From DATBMY01 sp036554605 (lineage in GTDB: Bacteria; Acidobacteriota; Blastocatellia; UBA7656), in assembly GCA_036554605.1 (NCBI GenBank), contig DATBMY010000293.1, forward strand, positions 1 to 5,715: DNA of 5,715 nucleotides, given 5' to 3'. Made by a program: the position numbers and the translations under genes. Shown here piece after piece: positions 1 through 5,173 of the stretch (position 1 is the first letter of the stretch; every line of letters begins with the position of its first letter). The notes beneath the pieces were generated by a model, which made no database searches, was not told the origin of the DNA, and saw only the letters and a list, made by a program, of their open reading frames with translations.

Positions 1-1062
1 ATCGAGGGATTTGACACGGGCGCGTGCCTGCGCTTCCCTCGCCAGGCTCAGTTTCATCCCATGAAGTATCTTGAGGGGCTCGCGGGCGCAATAGAGCGGC
101 TCGGGGGCCGCATCTATACTCGCACGCATGCGAGCCGCATAGAGGGGGGCGAGCGGCCTGTCGTCACCACCGATTCCGGCCACACCGTCAGTTCGGGCGC
201 GTGCGTGATTGCCACAAACTCGCCCGTCACCGACATCGTCAGCATACACACAAAGCAGGCTCCATATGCAACCTTTGCTATCGGCCTGCGCGTGCCGCGT
301 GGGGCTGTCAATCGCGCGCTCTACTGGGACACGCTCGATCCTTATCATTACGTCCGGCTACAGAGCCTCTCGTCAGGCGGGTCGGCTTACGAAATACTGA
401 TCGTAGGCGGCGAAGACCATAAGACGGGGCAGGCCGATGACGGCGCTGAGCGCTTTGCGCGGCTCGAAGAGTGGGCGCGCGAGCGATGGCCCTCGGCCGG
501 GCAGGTAGAGTTCAGGTGGTCGGGGCAGGTGATGGAGCCGATAGACGGCGTTGCCTTCATCGGGCGCGACGCGGGCGGCGGGCGCAATATCTATGTCGCC
601 ACCGGCGATTCAGGTCAGGGCATGACCCACGGCACCATCGCCGGAATACTTCTAACCGATCTGATAGTCGGAAGGCCATGCTCGTGGGAGAAGCTGTATG
701 ACCCGTCGCGCGTGACGCTCAGCGCGGAGACCGCGAAGGAATTCGCCAAAGAGAACATCAACGTCGCGGGCCAGTACATAAAAGATTATATAAGTGGCGG
801 CGATGTCGATAGGGTGGCCGATATCGCGCCGGGAGAAGGAGCCATAATCCGGCGCGGGCTCTCGAAGATCGCGGCCTATCGTAATGATGACGGAACCCTT
901 ATAGAGCTTTCGGCCGTGTGCAAGCATCTAGGATGTATTGTCGCGTGGAATTCCACGGAGAAGACGTGGGATTGTCCCTGCCACGGCTCGCGTTTCGACA
1001 GGCAGGGCAAAGTAATAAACGGCCCGGCAAACTCAGGGCTCGATCCGGCAGACGCAAGCTGA
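1..1062 (+). CDS. FAD-dependent oxidoreductase with C-terminal Rieske [2Fe-2S] domain (5' partial)
   Basis: The frame is open from the first base, so the N-terminus, including the FAD-binding GxGxxG fold, lies outside the window; 353 residues remain. Residues are counted here from the first codon in the window. The segment RFPRQAQFHPMKYL near the start and RNIYVATGDSGQGMTHG (about 195-211) are typical of DadA/glycine-oxidase-like (DAO) flavoproteins. The last 90 or so residues form a Rieske domain: C307-x-H309 and C325-x-x-H328 are the cluster ligands. C312 and C327 are placed as the disulfide pair of bc1-type Rieske proteins. This DAO-plus-Rieske fusion resembles Bacillus subtilis YhfW (about 500 residues), implying roughly 150 missing residues. 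It is likely a cytosolic amine or amino-acid oxidoreductase passing electrons through the cluster; the substrate cannot be read from the sequence. The stop is TGA, 74 bp from the convergent DUF4142 gene. Confidence 0.92.
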   Translation: MEGFDTGACLRFPRQAQFHPMKYLEGLAGAIERLGGRIYTRTHASRIEGGERPVVTTDSGHTVSSGACVIATNSPVTDIVSIHTKQAPYATFAIGLRVPRGAVNRALYWDTLDPYHYVRLQSLSSGGSAYEILIVGGEDHKTGQADDGAERFARLEEWARERWPSAGQVEFRWSGQVMEPIDGVAFIGRDAGGGRNIYVATGDSGQGMTHGTIAGILLTDLIVGRPCSWEKLYDPSRVTLSAETAKEFAKENINVAGQYIKDYISGGDVDRVADIAPGEGAIIRRGLSKIAAYRNDDGTLIELSAVCKHLGCIVAWNSTEKTWDCPCHGSRFDRQGKVINGPANSGLDPADAS

Positions 1063-1088
1063 CACGCTCGCCGTTAATAGTCAGGTGC

Positions 1089-1110
1089 GGGCGGTCCCGC
1101 GGGACCGCCC
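1089..1110. terminator. Perfect GC-rich palindrome between convergent genes, putative bidirectional terminator
   Basis: These 22 bases equal their own reverse complement. As RNA, on either strand, they fold into a 9-bp stem (GGGCGGUCC with GGACCGCCC) closed by a CGCG loop. Pairing can extend outward to about 1082-1117 with one mismatch and one G-U pair. It lies in the 74-bp gap where the Rieske oxidoreductase and the DUF4142 gene converge, where a shared terminator is expected. No T-run follows on either strand, so it is not a canonical intrinsic terminator. It may instead protect mRNA ends or bind a dimeric protein. Confidence 0.45.
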
Positions 1111-1136
1111 ACACTTGCCCGGAAATAGAGTACGTA

Positions 1137-1820
1137 TCAGCGGCCTCCGGTTTTGCCGCTGACTTTCGATTCTATATCGCGCGCCATGGTCAGGTGCTCT
1201 TGAAGAGTTGGCAGAGTCGTCCGAGCAAACTCCTGAACACCGGTATCTTTGCTCTGGGTAGATTGTTTCTGGAATTCGGCCACGGCCTTCTCGTGGTCTT
1301 TGACCATCATCTTCATGTACTCGCGGTCGAATTCAGCGCCGGATAGACGCCCCAGCTTCTCTTTGGCCTTGCTGATCTTGGCATCCGCCGATTGCTTGCC
1401 CTCGGCCGCGCGCGCGTTCTCTATATTCGCGGTCTGGCGAGAGCCTTCATTCGTTTGAGAGGTAGTGGCGGCGGTCGCGGGGGCGGGCAGCGTTATGCCC
1501 TTGCTTTGCGCCAGAGTCGCCAGCTTCTGGTTGGCGGTCTTGTGATCGTCAATCATGCGCTGGGCGAATCGCTTCACGTCCTCGTTCGCGCTCTTTTGTA
1601 AAGCGAGGTTTGCGAGCTCGACTTCCATCATGCCGTCGTGAGCGACATCCATAATGAACTTATGATCTGGCGAAGCCGGGTCCTGAGTCGTGGCGCTGGT
1701 CGCGGCGGGCTCCTGCGCGCTCGTCTTGTCGCTCTGGGCGGCGACAAGCAGGTTTATGCCTAGCACCAGAGCCAGCATAAACGAAACGGCGAAGGTTGCT
1801 CTAAAAGTCATTCGTAACAT
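1137..1820 (-). CDS. Exported DUF4142-domain (ferritin-like) protein
   Basis: This is a 227-residue protein. Residues 1-28 look like a Sec signal peptide (basic R3/R7, a hydrophobic stretch to about 27, AAQ at the likely cleavage site) with no lipobox, so it should be periplasmic or secreted. A low-complexity A/T/S/Q linker (30-50) follows. The DUF4142 pattern then appears in two parts. The first is D52-H53-KF with GMMEVELANLAL at 63-74, VKRFAQRMIDDHKTANQKL at 82-100 and KGITLP. The second is FDREYMKMMVKDHEKAV at 164-180, VQEFARTTLPTLQEHL at 195-210. The paired DH motifs (D92-H93, D175-H176) are typical of the family, whose fold is ferritin-like. Its biochemical role is not established, though a stress-related envelope function is often assumed. 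An A/T/S/K-rich stretch at 112-158 separates the halves. The ATG is fixed by a strong Shine-Dalgarno 6 bp upstream. The gene appears to stand alone. Confidence 0.93.
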   Translation of the reverse strand: MLRMTFRATFAVSFMLALVLGINLLVAAQSDKTSAQEPAATSATTQDPASPDHKFIMDVAHDGMMEVELANLALQKSANEDVKRFAQRMIDDHKTANQKLATLAQSKGITLPAPATAATTSQTNEGSRQTANIENARAAEGKQSADAKISKAKEKLGRLSGAEFDREYMKMMVKDHEKAVAEFQKQSTQSKDTGVQEFARTTLPTLQEHLTMARDIESKVSGKTGGR

Positions 1821-1826
1821 AATTGG

Positions 1827-1833
1827 TCCTCCC
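1827..1833 (-). promoter_or_regulatory. Shine-Dalgarno of the DUF4142 gene
   Basis: On the minus strand this reads GGGAGGA, followed by the 6-base spacer CCAATT and then ATG. It fixes the first ATG (1820) as the start, since the next in-frame ATG, at codon 4, would be 15 bases away. It is one of two strong ribosome-binding sites in the window; pepA, smpB and the E1-like gene lack one. Confidence 0.85.
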
Positions 1834-2012
1834 TTGATCTGTTAAGTTGCAAAGACCGGCGAGCTACCGGTTGAGACTTTTCGATAGGGCAGAGATCAAT
1901 CGAGCCGCCATCCGTGCGGCATCCGGGAAGTGTCAATTCAGTTCAAGTTTTGAAGGGGCAATAGCCGTGCCGCTGCCCGGTTTCCCACCTCGCTTGTATG
2001 AAACGATTGCTT

Positions 2013-2028
2013 CCGCCAGACCTGGCGG
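2013..2028. repeat. Short perfect inverted repeat
   Basis: CCGCCAG and CTGGCGG are separated by two bases (AC), forming a 16-bp dyad. It is immediately followed by the first copy of a 13-bp direct repeat. It could be an operator-like site or a small hairpin. Its distance from the DUF4142 start (about 190 bp) and lack of promoter context leave the role open. Confidence 0.5.
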
Positions 2029-2108
2029 CAGCTTACTCGCATTGACCGAAATGAATTCAGAAGCCGGAGATGCGCAAGGATAGTGTAATTCTTGCCAGCT
2101 TACTCGCA
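2029..2108. repeat. 13-bp direct repeat pair
   Basis: The 13-mer CAGCTTACTCGCA occurs exactly at 2029-2041 and again at 2096-2108, 67 bp apart start to start, within non-coding DNA. Two exact copies this close are unlikely by chance. They could be paired protein-binding sites or the direct-repeat footprint of a past insertion or deletion event. The 54 bases between them show no mobile-element feature. Confidence 0.5.
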
Positions 2109-2140
2109 GTTTTGCTACATCGAAGGGGAACCGCCCGCGG

Positions 2141-2224
2141 CTAACAGGTGCGGTAGATGATCACGACAACCAGCAGCGCCAGTACGAGAAGCGCGCCTGC
2201 TTGCTGAGAGCGAGAGAAAGACAT
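2141..2224 (-). CDS. Possible 27-residue single-span membrane peptide
   Basis: ATG at 2224 opens a 27-codon frame ending in TAG. The translation begins MSFSRSQQAG, continues with an uninterrupted hydrophobic run (ALLVLALLVVVII, residues 11-23) and ends YRTC. That layout (a polar, basic N-terminus, one membrane-length helix, a short basic tail) looks like a small membrane protein. It also resembles the N-terminal anchor of ComEA-like helix-hairpin-helix proteins, so it may be a relic of a longer gene. Against it, there is no Shine-Dalgarno, because the base run before the ATG is the C-rich arm of a repeat on this strand. It lies downstream of pepA on the same strand, beyond the repeat cassette. 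Whether it is translated is uncertain. Confidence 0.33.
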   Translation of the reverse strand: MSFSRSQQAGALLVLALLVVVIIYRTC

Positions 2225-2229
2225 AATCA

Positions 2230-2260
2230 GGGGTCGGGAGCCAGGGGCCGGGGGCCAGGG
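2230..2260 (+). other. G-quadruplex-type motif, plus strand (left repeat arm)
   Basis: There are five G-runs of three or more: 2230-2233, 2236-2238, 2244-2247, 2250-2254 and 2258-2260. The loops between them are 2, 5, 2 and 3 bases. This satisfies the usual G3+N1-7 quadruplex pattern. It is antisense to the pepA/smpB transcription direction, so on this side only the DNA strand or an antisense RNA could fold. Confidence 0.5.
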
Positions 2261-2300
2261 CCGGATAGGGGACAGCTTACAGGGGATAGTCAATCGCCTA

Positions 2301-2335
2301 TCTCAAATCTGGAATTTCAAATTTCAGATTTGAGA
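2301..2335. repeat. AT-rich imperfect palindrome
   Basis: The 35-base segment begins TCTCAAATCT and ends AGATTTGAGA. It matches its own reverse complement everywhere except one symmetric mismatch pair and the central base. A second nested pairing exists between TCTGGAAT (from 2307) and ATTCCAGA (to 2342). It forms the core of the cassette between two GC-rich arms, and its base composition contrasts sharply with the flanking DNA. Confidence 0.7.
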
Positions 2336-2350
2336 TTCCAGATGCACTGA

Positions 2351-2375
2351 CCCCTGGTCCCCGGCCCCTGACCCC
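2351..2375 (-). other. Four-run G-quadruplex motif at the pepA stop codon
   Basis: On the minus (pepA sense) strand there are four runs of exactly four G (2375-2372, 2368-2365, 2362-2359 and 2354-2351) with loops TCA, CC and ACCA. The first G of the first run is the last base of the pepA TAG stop codon. Four G4 runs with 2-4-base loops is a strong quadruplex pattern, and it would be present in the pepA mRNA immediately after translation ends. Formation is predicted, not shown, and the same bases can alternatively pair with the C-rich partner arm. Confidence 0.5.
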
Positions 2376-3883
2376 TAGCTGTTGGCCGCGTGGTTGCAGA
2401 CGTAATTAATCAGCGTGCGCACGGCGACGCCGGTCGGACCCTTTGCCATGTGCGGCTTGCGGTCGTTTTCCCAGGCCGTGCCCGCGATGTCGAGATGCGT
2501 CCAGGGCGTATCCTCGGCGAACTCGCGCAGGAAATAGGCCGCGGTGATCGTGCCCGCGTAGCGACCCGCCGAGTTTTTTATGTCGGCAATTTCGCTGCGT
2601 ATAAGCTCGCGGTACTCTTCGTCCATCGGCAGTTGCCAGAACCGCTCGCCGACCTCGCTCGCCGCCTGCCGCATCTCGTCTATGAACGCCTGGTCGTTGC
2701 CCAGTATCGCGACGTTTATGGGGCCGAGCGCAATTGCCACCGCGCCCGTCAGCGTCGCGAGGTCGATGATCTTCGTCGCGCCGAGCTTTCGCGCATAGGC
2801 GATGGCGTCGGCAAGTATCAGCCTGCCTTCGGCGTCGGTGTTGATCACCTCAATGGTCTTGCCGCTCATGGCGCGCAGAACGTCGCCCGGCTTATAAGCG
2901 CGGCCCGAAGGCATATTCTCGGTGGCGGGCATCAGCCCTATCACGTTTACGCGCGGTTTCAGTTGAGCAATCGCGCGCATGGCGGCAAGCGTCGCGGCCG
3001 CGCCCGACATGTCGTACTTCATCTTCTCCATGCCCTCGGCGGGCTTGATCGAGATGCCGCCCGAGTCAAATGTTATACCCTTGCCTACTATCGCTATCAC
3101 GTCGGCGTCGTTGCCCATCGGCTCGGACTCGTCGGGCGTGTAGCGCAGCACTATAAGTCGCGCCGGCTCATCCGACCCCCGGGCGACGCCCAGCAGCGCG
3201 CCCATGCCCAGTTCCTTCATGCGCGCTTCGTCCAATACGTCTATCTCCAACCCGAAACGCGCGGCCGTCTCTTTGGCCCGTTCCGCAAGCTCGGTGGGCG
3301 TGAGCGTGGAGCTAGGCTCATTTGAAAGCTCGCGGGCGAAGTTGACCGCTTCGCCTATGATGCGCCCGCACTCGACCCCTTCGGCGAGCGCGTCTTCAGA
3401 CCCGGCGCTCGCCGCCACCAGTACCAGCTCGTCTATGCGCCGCTCTTCTTTGTTTTCGGTCTTGTACATATCGGGCTCAAATAACCCTATCAGCGCTCCT
3501 TCCACGGCCGATTGCGCGCTATGGCCCAGCTCCAGCGTCGAGCGGCGCAAAACGGCGACCGAGCGCGCCCCCTTTGAGCGAAGGAACCGCGCGGCCGCGC
3601 CGCTCACCTTGCGAATAGTATCGAAGGAGAACTCTTCGCGCTTGCCCGCGCCGACCAGCAGCAGCCGCCGGGCGCGTATGCCGCCGGGCCTGTGAACATA
3701 GACCATATCGCCCTGTTTGCCGCGCATCTCGTCGCCGCCGAGCAGGTCCGAGATTATTCCGCCCGTCCGCTCGTCGAGCTCTTTAAGCGCGCCCTCGTCG
3801 GCCTTCTCGCCCTCATAGACGGTGACCACCAGCGCGTCGGCCTCCACGTCGTAGAACTTTCCGAACTCAGCTCTGACTTCCAT
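2375..3883 (-). CDS. pepA: Leucyl aminopeptidase (M17 family, cytosol aminopeptidase)
   Basis: This 502-residue protein matches the usual length (E. coli PepA is 503). It removes N-terminal residues, preferably leucine, from peptides in the cytosol using two divalent metal ions and normally works as a hexamer. Residues 1 to about 165 form the N-terminal macro-like domain and the rest the catalytic domain. Metal ligands are visible as K268 and D273 (GKGITFDSGG), D291 (KYDMSGAA), D350 and E352. Catalytic residues are K280 and R354. The signature NTDAEGRL is at 348-355. Each lines up with the E. coli residues at an offset of two, so the enzyme should be active. The ATG at 3883 fits the family N-terminus, but no clear Shine-Dalgarno precedes it. 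It lies 103 bp downstream of smpB on the same strand and may share its transcript. E. coli PepA also binds DNA, and whether this one does cannot be judged here. Confidence 0.97.
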   Translation of the reverse strand: MEVRAEFGKFYDVEADALVVTVYEGEKADEGALKELDERTGGIISDLLGGDEMRGKQGDMVYVHRPGGIRARRLLLVGAGKREEFSFDTIRKVSGAAARFLRSKGARSVAVLRRSTLELGHSAQSAVEGALIGLFEPDMYKTENKEERRIDELVLVAASAGSEDALAEGVECGRIIGEAVNFARELSNEPSSTLTPTELAERAKETAARFGLEIDVLDEARMKELGMGALLGVARGSDEPARLIVLRYTPDESEPMGNDADVIAIVGKGITFDSGGISIKPAEGMEKMKYDMSGAAATLAAMRAIAQLKPRVNVIGLMPATENMPSGRAYKPGDVLRAMSGKTIEVINTDAEGRLILADAIAYARKLGATKIIDLATLTGAVAIALGPINVAILGNDQAFIDEMRQAASEVGERFWQLPMDEEYRELIRSEIADIKNSAGRYAGTITAAYFLREFAEDTPWTHLDIAGTAWENDRKPHMAKGPTGVAVRTLINYVCNHAANS

Positions 3884-3897
3884 CTTTCTATTTTGGT

Positions 3898-3986
3898 TTT
3901 TGGATATTAGATTATGGATTGCCGGATAATGGGTTTAGTGGAAAGGCAAAGCAGCCTTTCCTCAATCCAAAATCTAATATCCAAAA
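3898..3986. repeat. Nested inverted-repeat cassette between smpB and pepA
   Basis: The outer arms at 3898-3920 and 3964-3986 are complementary at 22 of 23 positions and AT-rich (TTTTGGATATTAGATT on the left). Inside, GGAAAGGC (3940-3947) and GCCTTTCC (3954-3961) form a perfect 8-bp stem with a 6-base loop. The right arm ends exactly one base before the smpB TGA codon, and the left arm starts 14 bases before the pepA ATG, so the cassette is nearly the entire intergenic region. It has no coding capacity and resembles a MITE or a palindromic intergenic repeat. In RNA it would form a long hairpin that could end smpB transcription, stabilise it or separate smpB and pepA expression. The sequence differs from the cassette after pepA. 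Confidence 0.8.
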
Positions 3987-4445
3987 TCACCTGCTCCTTT
4001 CTTTCATCATTGCGCGGGCCTCGCGGTCCGCTTCCCGGCGGCGCTCGGTCTCGCGCTTATCATAAAGCTTCTTGCCGCGCGCGATCGCAAGCTCGACTTT
4101 AATGCGCCCGTTCTTGAAATACATTTTAGTGGGCACGAGCGTCAGCCCCTTCTCCTGCGCCTTGCCCATCAGGCGCTCTATCTCGGACTTGTGCAGCAGC
4201 AGCTTGCGCGTCCTTAACGGCTCGTGGTTTTCGCGGTTGCCGTGGCTGTAAGGGCTTATATGAGCGTTCAGCAGCCACGCCTCGCCGTTTCGTATAAGGC
4301 CGTAGCTGTCCTTCAAGTTGCACCGGCCCTCGCGTATAGATTTTACTTCGGTGCCCGTAAGCGCGATGCCGCACTCGTATGTCTCAACTATGTGATAGTT
4401 ATGGTAGGCTTCCCGATTAGTTGACACTACTTTGTTATCGCTCAT
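3987..4445 (-). CDS. smpB: SsrA (tmRNA)-binding protein SmpB
   Basis: This 152-residue protein has the family's usual size. SmpB binds the tRNA-like part of tmRNA, delivers it to stalled ribosomes and inserts its C-terminal tail into the empty mRNA channel, starting trans-translation. Family motifs appear in order: NREAYHNYHIVETYECGIAL (10-29), GTEVKSIREG (31-40), LKDSYG (44-49), GEAWLLNAHISPY (54-66), NHEPLRTRKLLLHKSEI (73-89), LVPTKMYFKNGRIKVELAIA (103-122), GKKLYDKRE (124-132), then a basic tail rich in R/K. The start at 4445 (MSDNKVVSTN) is chosen by homology and length. The frame stays open upstream to 4595, but that extension (about 50 residues) is unlike SmpB and covers the promoter region. 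No strong Shine-Dalgarno is seen. It is divergent from the peroxiredoxin gene; no tmRNA gene lies in the window. Confidence 0.97.
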   Translation of the reverse strand: MSDNKVVSTNREAYHNYHIVETYECGIALTGTEVKSIREGRCNLKDSYGLIRNGEAWLLNAHISPYSHGNRENHEPLRTRKLLLHKSEIERLMGKAQEKGLTLVPTKMYFKNGRIKVELAIARGKKLYDKRETERRREADREARAMMKERSR

Positions 4446-4485
4446 ATGCAGAAGGGCTCGCCGCAGCCTGGCCCCACCCGGCAAA

Positions 4486-4515
4486 ATCATAACGGATGCT
4501 CGAAGCGGCACGCAA
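4486..4515 (-). promoter_or_regulatory. Candidate sigma-70-type promoter of smpB
   Basis: Reading the minus strand, TTGCGT (4515-4510) and TATGAT (4491-4486) are 18 bases apart. The -10 matches the consensus at five of six positions; the -35 keeps the TTG. Transcription would start near 4479, giving a leader of about 35 bases before the smpB ATG. It is a motif-level prediction only. Confidence 0.33.
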
Positions 4516-4560
4516 CGCAAACCTCGCATTATGACCTCGGAAAAGCAACACTTTATCAGG

Positions 4561-4566
4561 TATAAT
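4561..4566 (+). promoter_or_regulatory. Candidate -10 element of the peroxiredoxin gene
   Basis: A perfect TATAAT lies 56 bases upstream of the peroxiredoxin ATG in the divergent intergenic region, implying a 5' leader of about 50 bases. No good -35 hexamer is found at 16-18 bp (the sequence there is near CGGAAA), and there is no TG extended -10. If this is the promoter, it may depend on an activator or on a sigma factor with different -35 needs. Confidence 0.4.
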
Positions 4567-4606
4567 CTATCACTCGATTGAATAATAGTGACCAAGTATC
4601 AAATCC

Positions 4607-4612
4607 AGGAGG
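4607..4612 (+). promoter_or_regulatory. Shine-Dalgarno of the peroxiredoxin gene
   Basis: AGGAGG sits nine bases before the ATG at 4622, near the optimal spacing, and fixes this start and therefore the signal peptide. Confidence 0.87.
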
Positions 4613-4621
4613 AACCCGCAT

Positions 4622-5161
4622 ATGAAGCGTCGCTCTCTCGTTTCGATTCTAGCTTTGAGCCTCTTTTGCGCCCTTCCGCTCGTGGCCGGCGCGTTCGGCG
4701 ACCCGCCCGCGGTGGGCCAGCCCGCCCCCGATTTCAAGCTGCTGAACCAGGAAGGGAAGCAGGTAACCCTGGCCGATTATAAAGGCAAATGGATAGTGCT
4801 TTATTTCTACCCGAAGGACTTTACCGCGGGCTGCACGATACAGGCGAAGAACTTCCAGCGCGATATGGAGAAGTACGTCAACGCAAACGCCGTCATCCTT
4901 GGGGTCAGCACCGACAACGCCGATTCGCACAAGAGCTTTTGCGAAAAGGAAGGATTGAGCTTCAAGCTGCTCGCCGACACGGACGGCAAAGTCTCCGAAA
5001 CATACGGCTCGGTCATGGAGTACAACGGCAACAAGCTGTCGGCGCGTAACACTTTTCTCATCGATCCGCAGGGCAAGATCGCCCGTGTCTATCTGAAGGT
5101 CAAACCCATGCCGCACAGCGAAGAGGTGCTCGCGGCTATAGCGGAATTGCAGAAGAAGTAA
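4622..5161 (+). CDS. bcp: Exported PrxQ/Bcp-type thiol peroxiredoxin
   Basis: This 179-residue protein reduces hydrogen peroxide and organic hydroperoxides with a reactive cysteine recycled by thioredoxin-like partners. Residues 1-24 form a likely Sec signal peptide (KRR, a hydrophobic core at 6-21, AGA before the likely cut). The lipobox is absent despite C16, so the enzyme should act outside the cytosol, unlike the classic cytosolic Bcp. The AhpC/TSA domain starts at VGQPAPDFKL (31-40). The active site PKDFTAGC (64-71) gives P64, T68 and peroxidatic C71 of the PxxxTxxC motif; R142 in ARNTFLID is the matching arginine. The usual Bcp resolving cysteine five residues on is replaced by K76. C107 in FCEKEG lies 36 residues after C71, the spacing of the resolving cysteine in the Xanthomonas PrxQ subtype. 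The gene has a strong Shine-Dalgarno and likely heads an operon with the next gene, 12 bp away. Confidence 0.95.
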   Translation: MKRRSLVSILALSLFCALPLVAGAFGDPPAVGQPAPDFKLLNQEGKQVTLADYKGKWIVLYFYPKDFTAGCTIQAKNFQRDMEKYVNANAVILGVSTDNADSHKSFCEKEGLSFKLLADTDGKVSETYGSVMEYNGNKLSARNTFLIDPQGKIARVYLKVKPMPHSEEVLAAIAELQKK

Positions 5162-5173
5162 CTTACGCGCTTT

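Larger units (their letters stand above)
1834..2140. other. Non-coding stretch upstream of the DUF4142 gene
   Basis: No convincing gene is visible in these roughly 300 bases. The only open frame of any length is on the plus strand (about 1847-2083). It would start with TTG, has no ribosome-binding site, and encodes nothing recognisable. On the minus strand a TTGACA hexamer occurs at 1936-1931 but has no matching -10 at 16-19 bp. The promoter of the DUF4142 gene presumably lies here but cannot be placed. The right half holds a short inverted repeat and a 13-bp direct repeat, listed separately. Confidence 0.6.
2227..2378. repeat. Composite inverted-repeat cassette between pepA and the small frame
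   Basis: The outer arms are G-rich on the left and C-rich on the right. Bases 2241-2260 pair with 2352-2371 at 18 of 20 positions. Smaller related units flank them, for example TGACCCCT at 2348-2355 and again at 2369-2376. Between the arms lie a G-rich spacer with near-repeats (GGATAGGGGACAG, AGGGGATAG) and an AT-rich palindrome (2301-2335). The cassette fills the space from 2 bases beyond the small frame's ATG to the pepA stop codon, which it overlaps. Transcribed with pepA, it would fold into a long stem with an inner hairpin, possibly acting as a terminator or mRNA stabiliser. It has no transposase and looks like a genome-wide intergenic repeat, which one window cannot prove. Confidence 0.75.

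Noticed and set aside
918..1346. 142-codon plus-strand frame across the Rieske gene end and the DUF4142 gene
   Set aside because: It is out of frame with the Rieske domain and antisense to the DUF4142 gene, with a meaningless translation.
1908..1936. TTGACA on the minus strand as the DUF4142 -35 box
   Set aside because: The hexamer is perfect, but no -10-like sequence lies 16-19 bp downstream (GGATGG and neighbours).
1847..2083. 78-codon plus-strand frame in the gap upstream of the DUF4142 gene
   Set aside because: It starts with TTG, has no Shine-Dalgarno, and its product shows no domain, signal or membrane segment.
2390..3325. Long open frame (311 codons) on the plus strand opposite pepA
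   Set aside because: It is wholly antisense to a complete, motif-verified pepA, and the translation is rich in R/H/A/G with no recognisable domain. It is typical of reverse-frame openness in GC-rich genes.
2227..3989. CRISPR array or insertion sequence from the repeats
   Set aside because: The repeats are inverted, only one pair of each exists, no regular spacers are present and no transposase or cas gene lies nearby.
4446..4595. N-terminal extension of smpB
   Set aside because: The frame is open, but the extra 50 residues do not resemble SmpB and would make the protein far longer than the family. The stretch also overlaps promoter-like sequence.
4649..5116. 155-codon minus-strand frame opposite the peroxiredoxin
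   Set aside because: It is antisense to a well-supported gene with a strong ribosome-binding site, and has no recognisable features.
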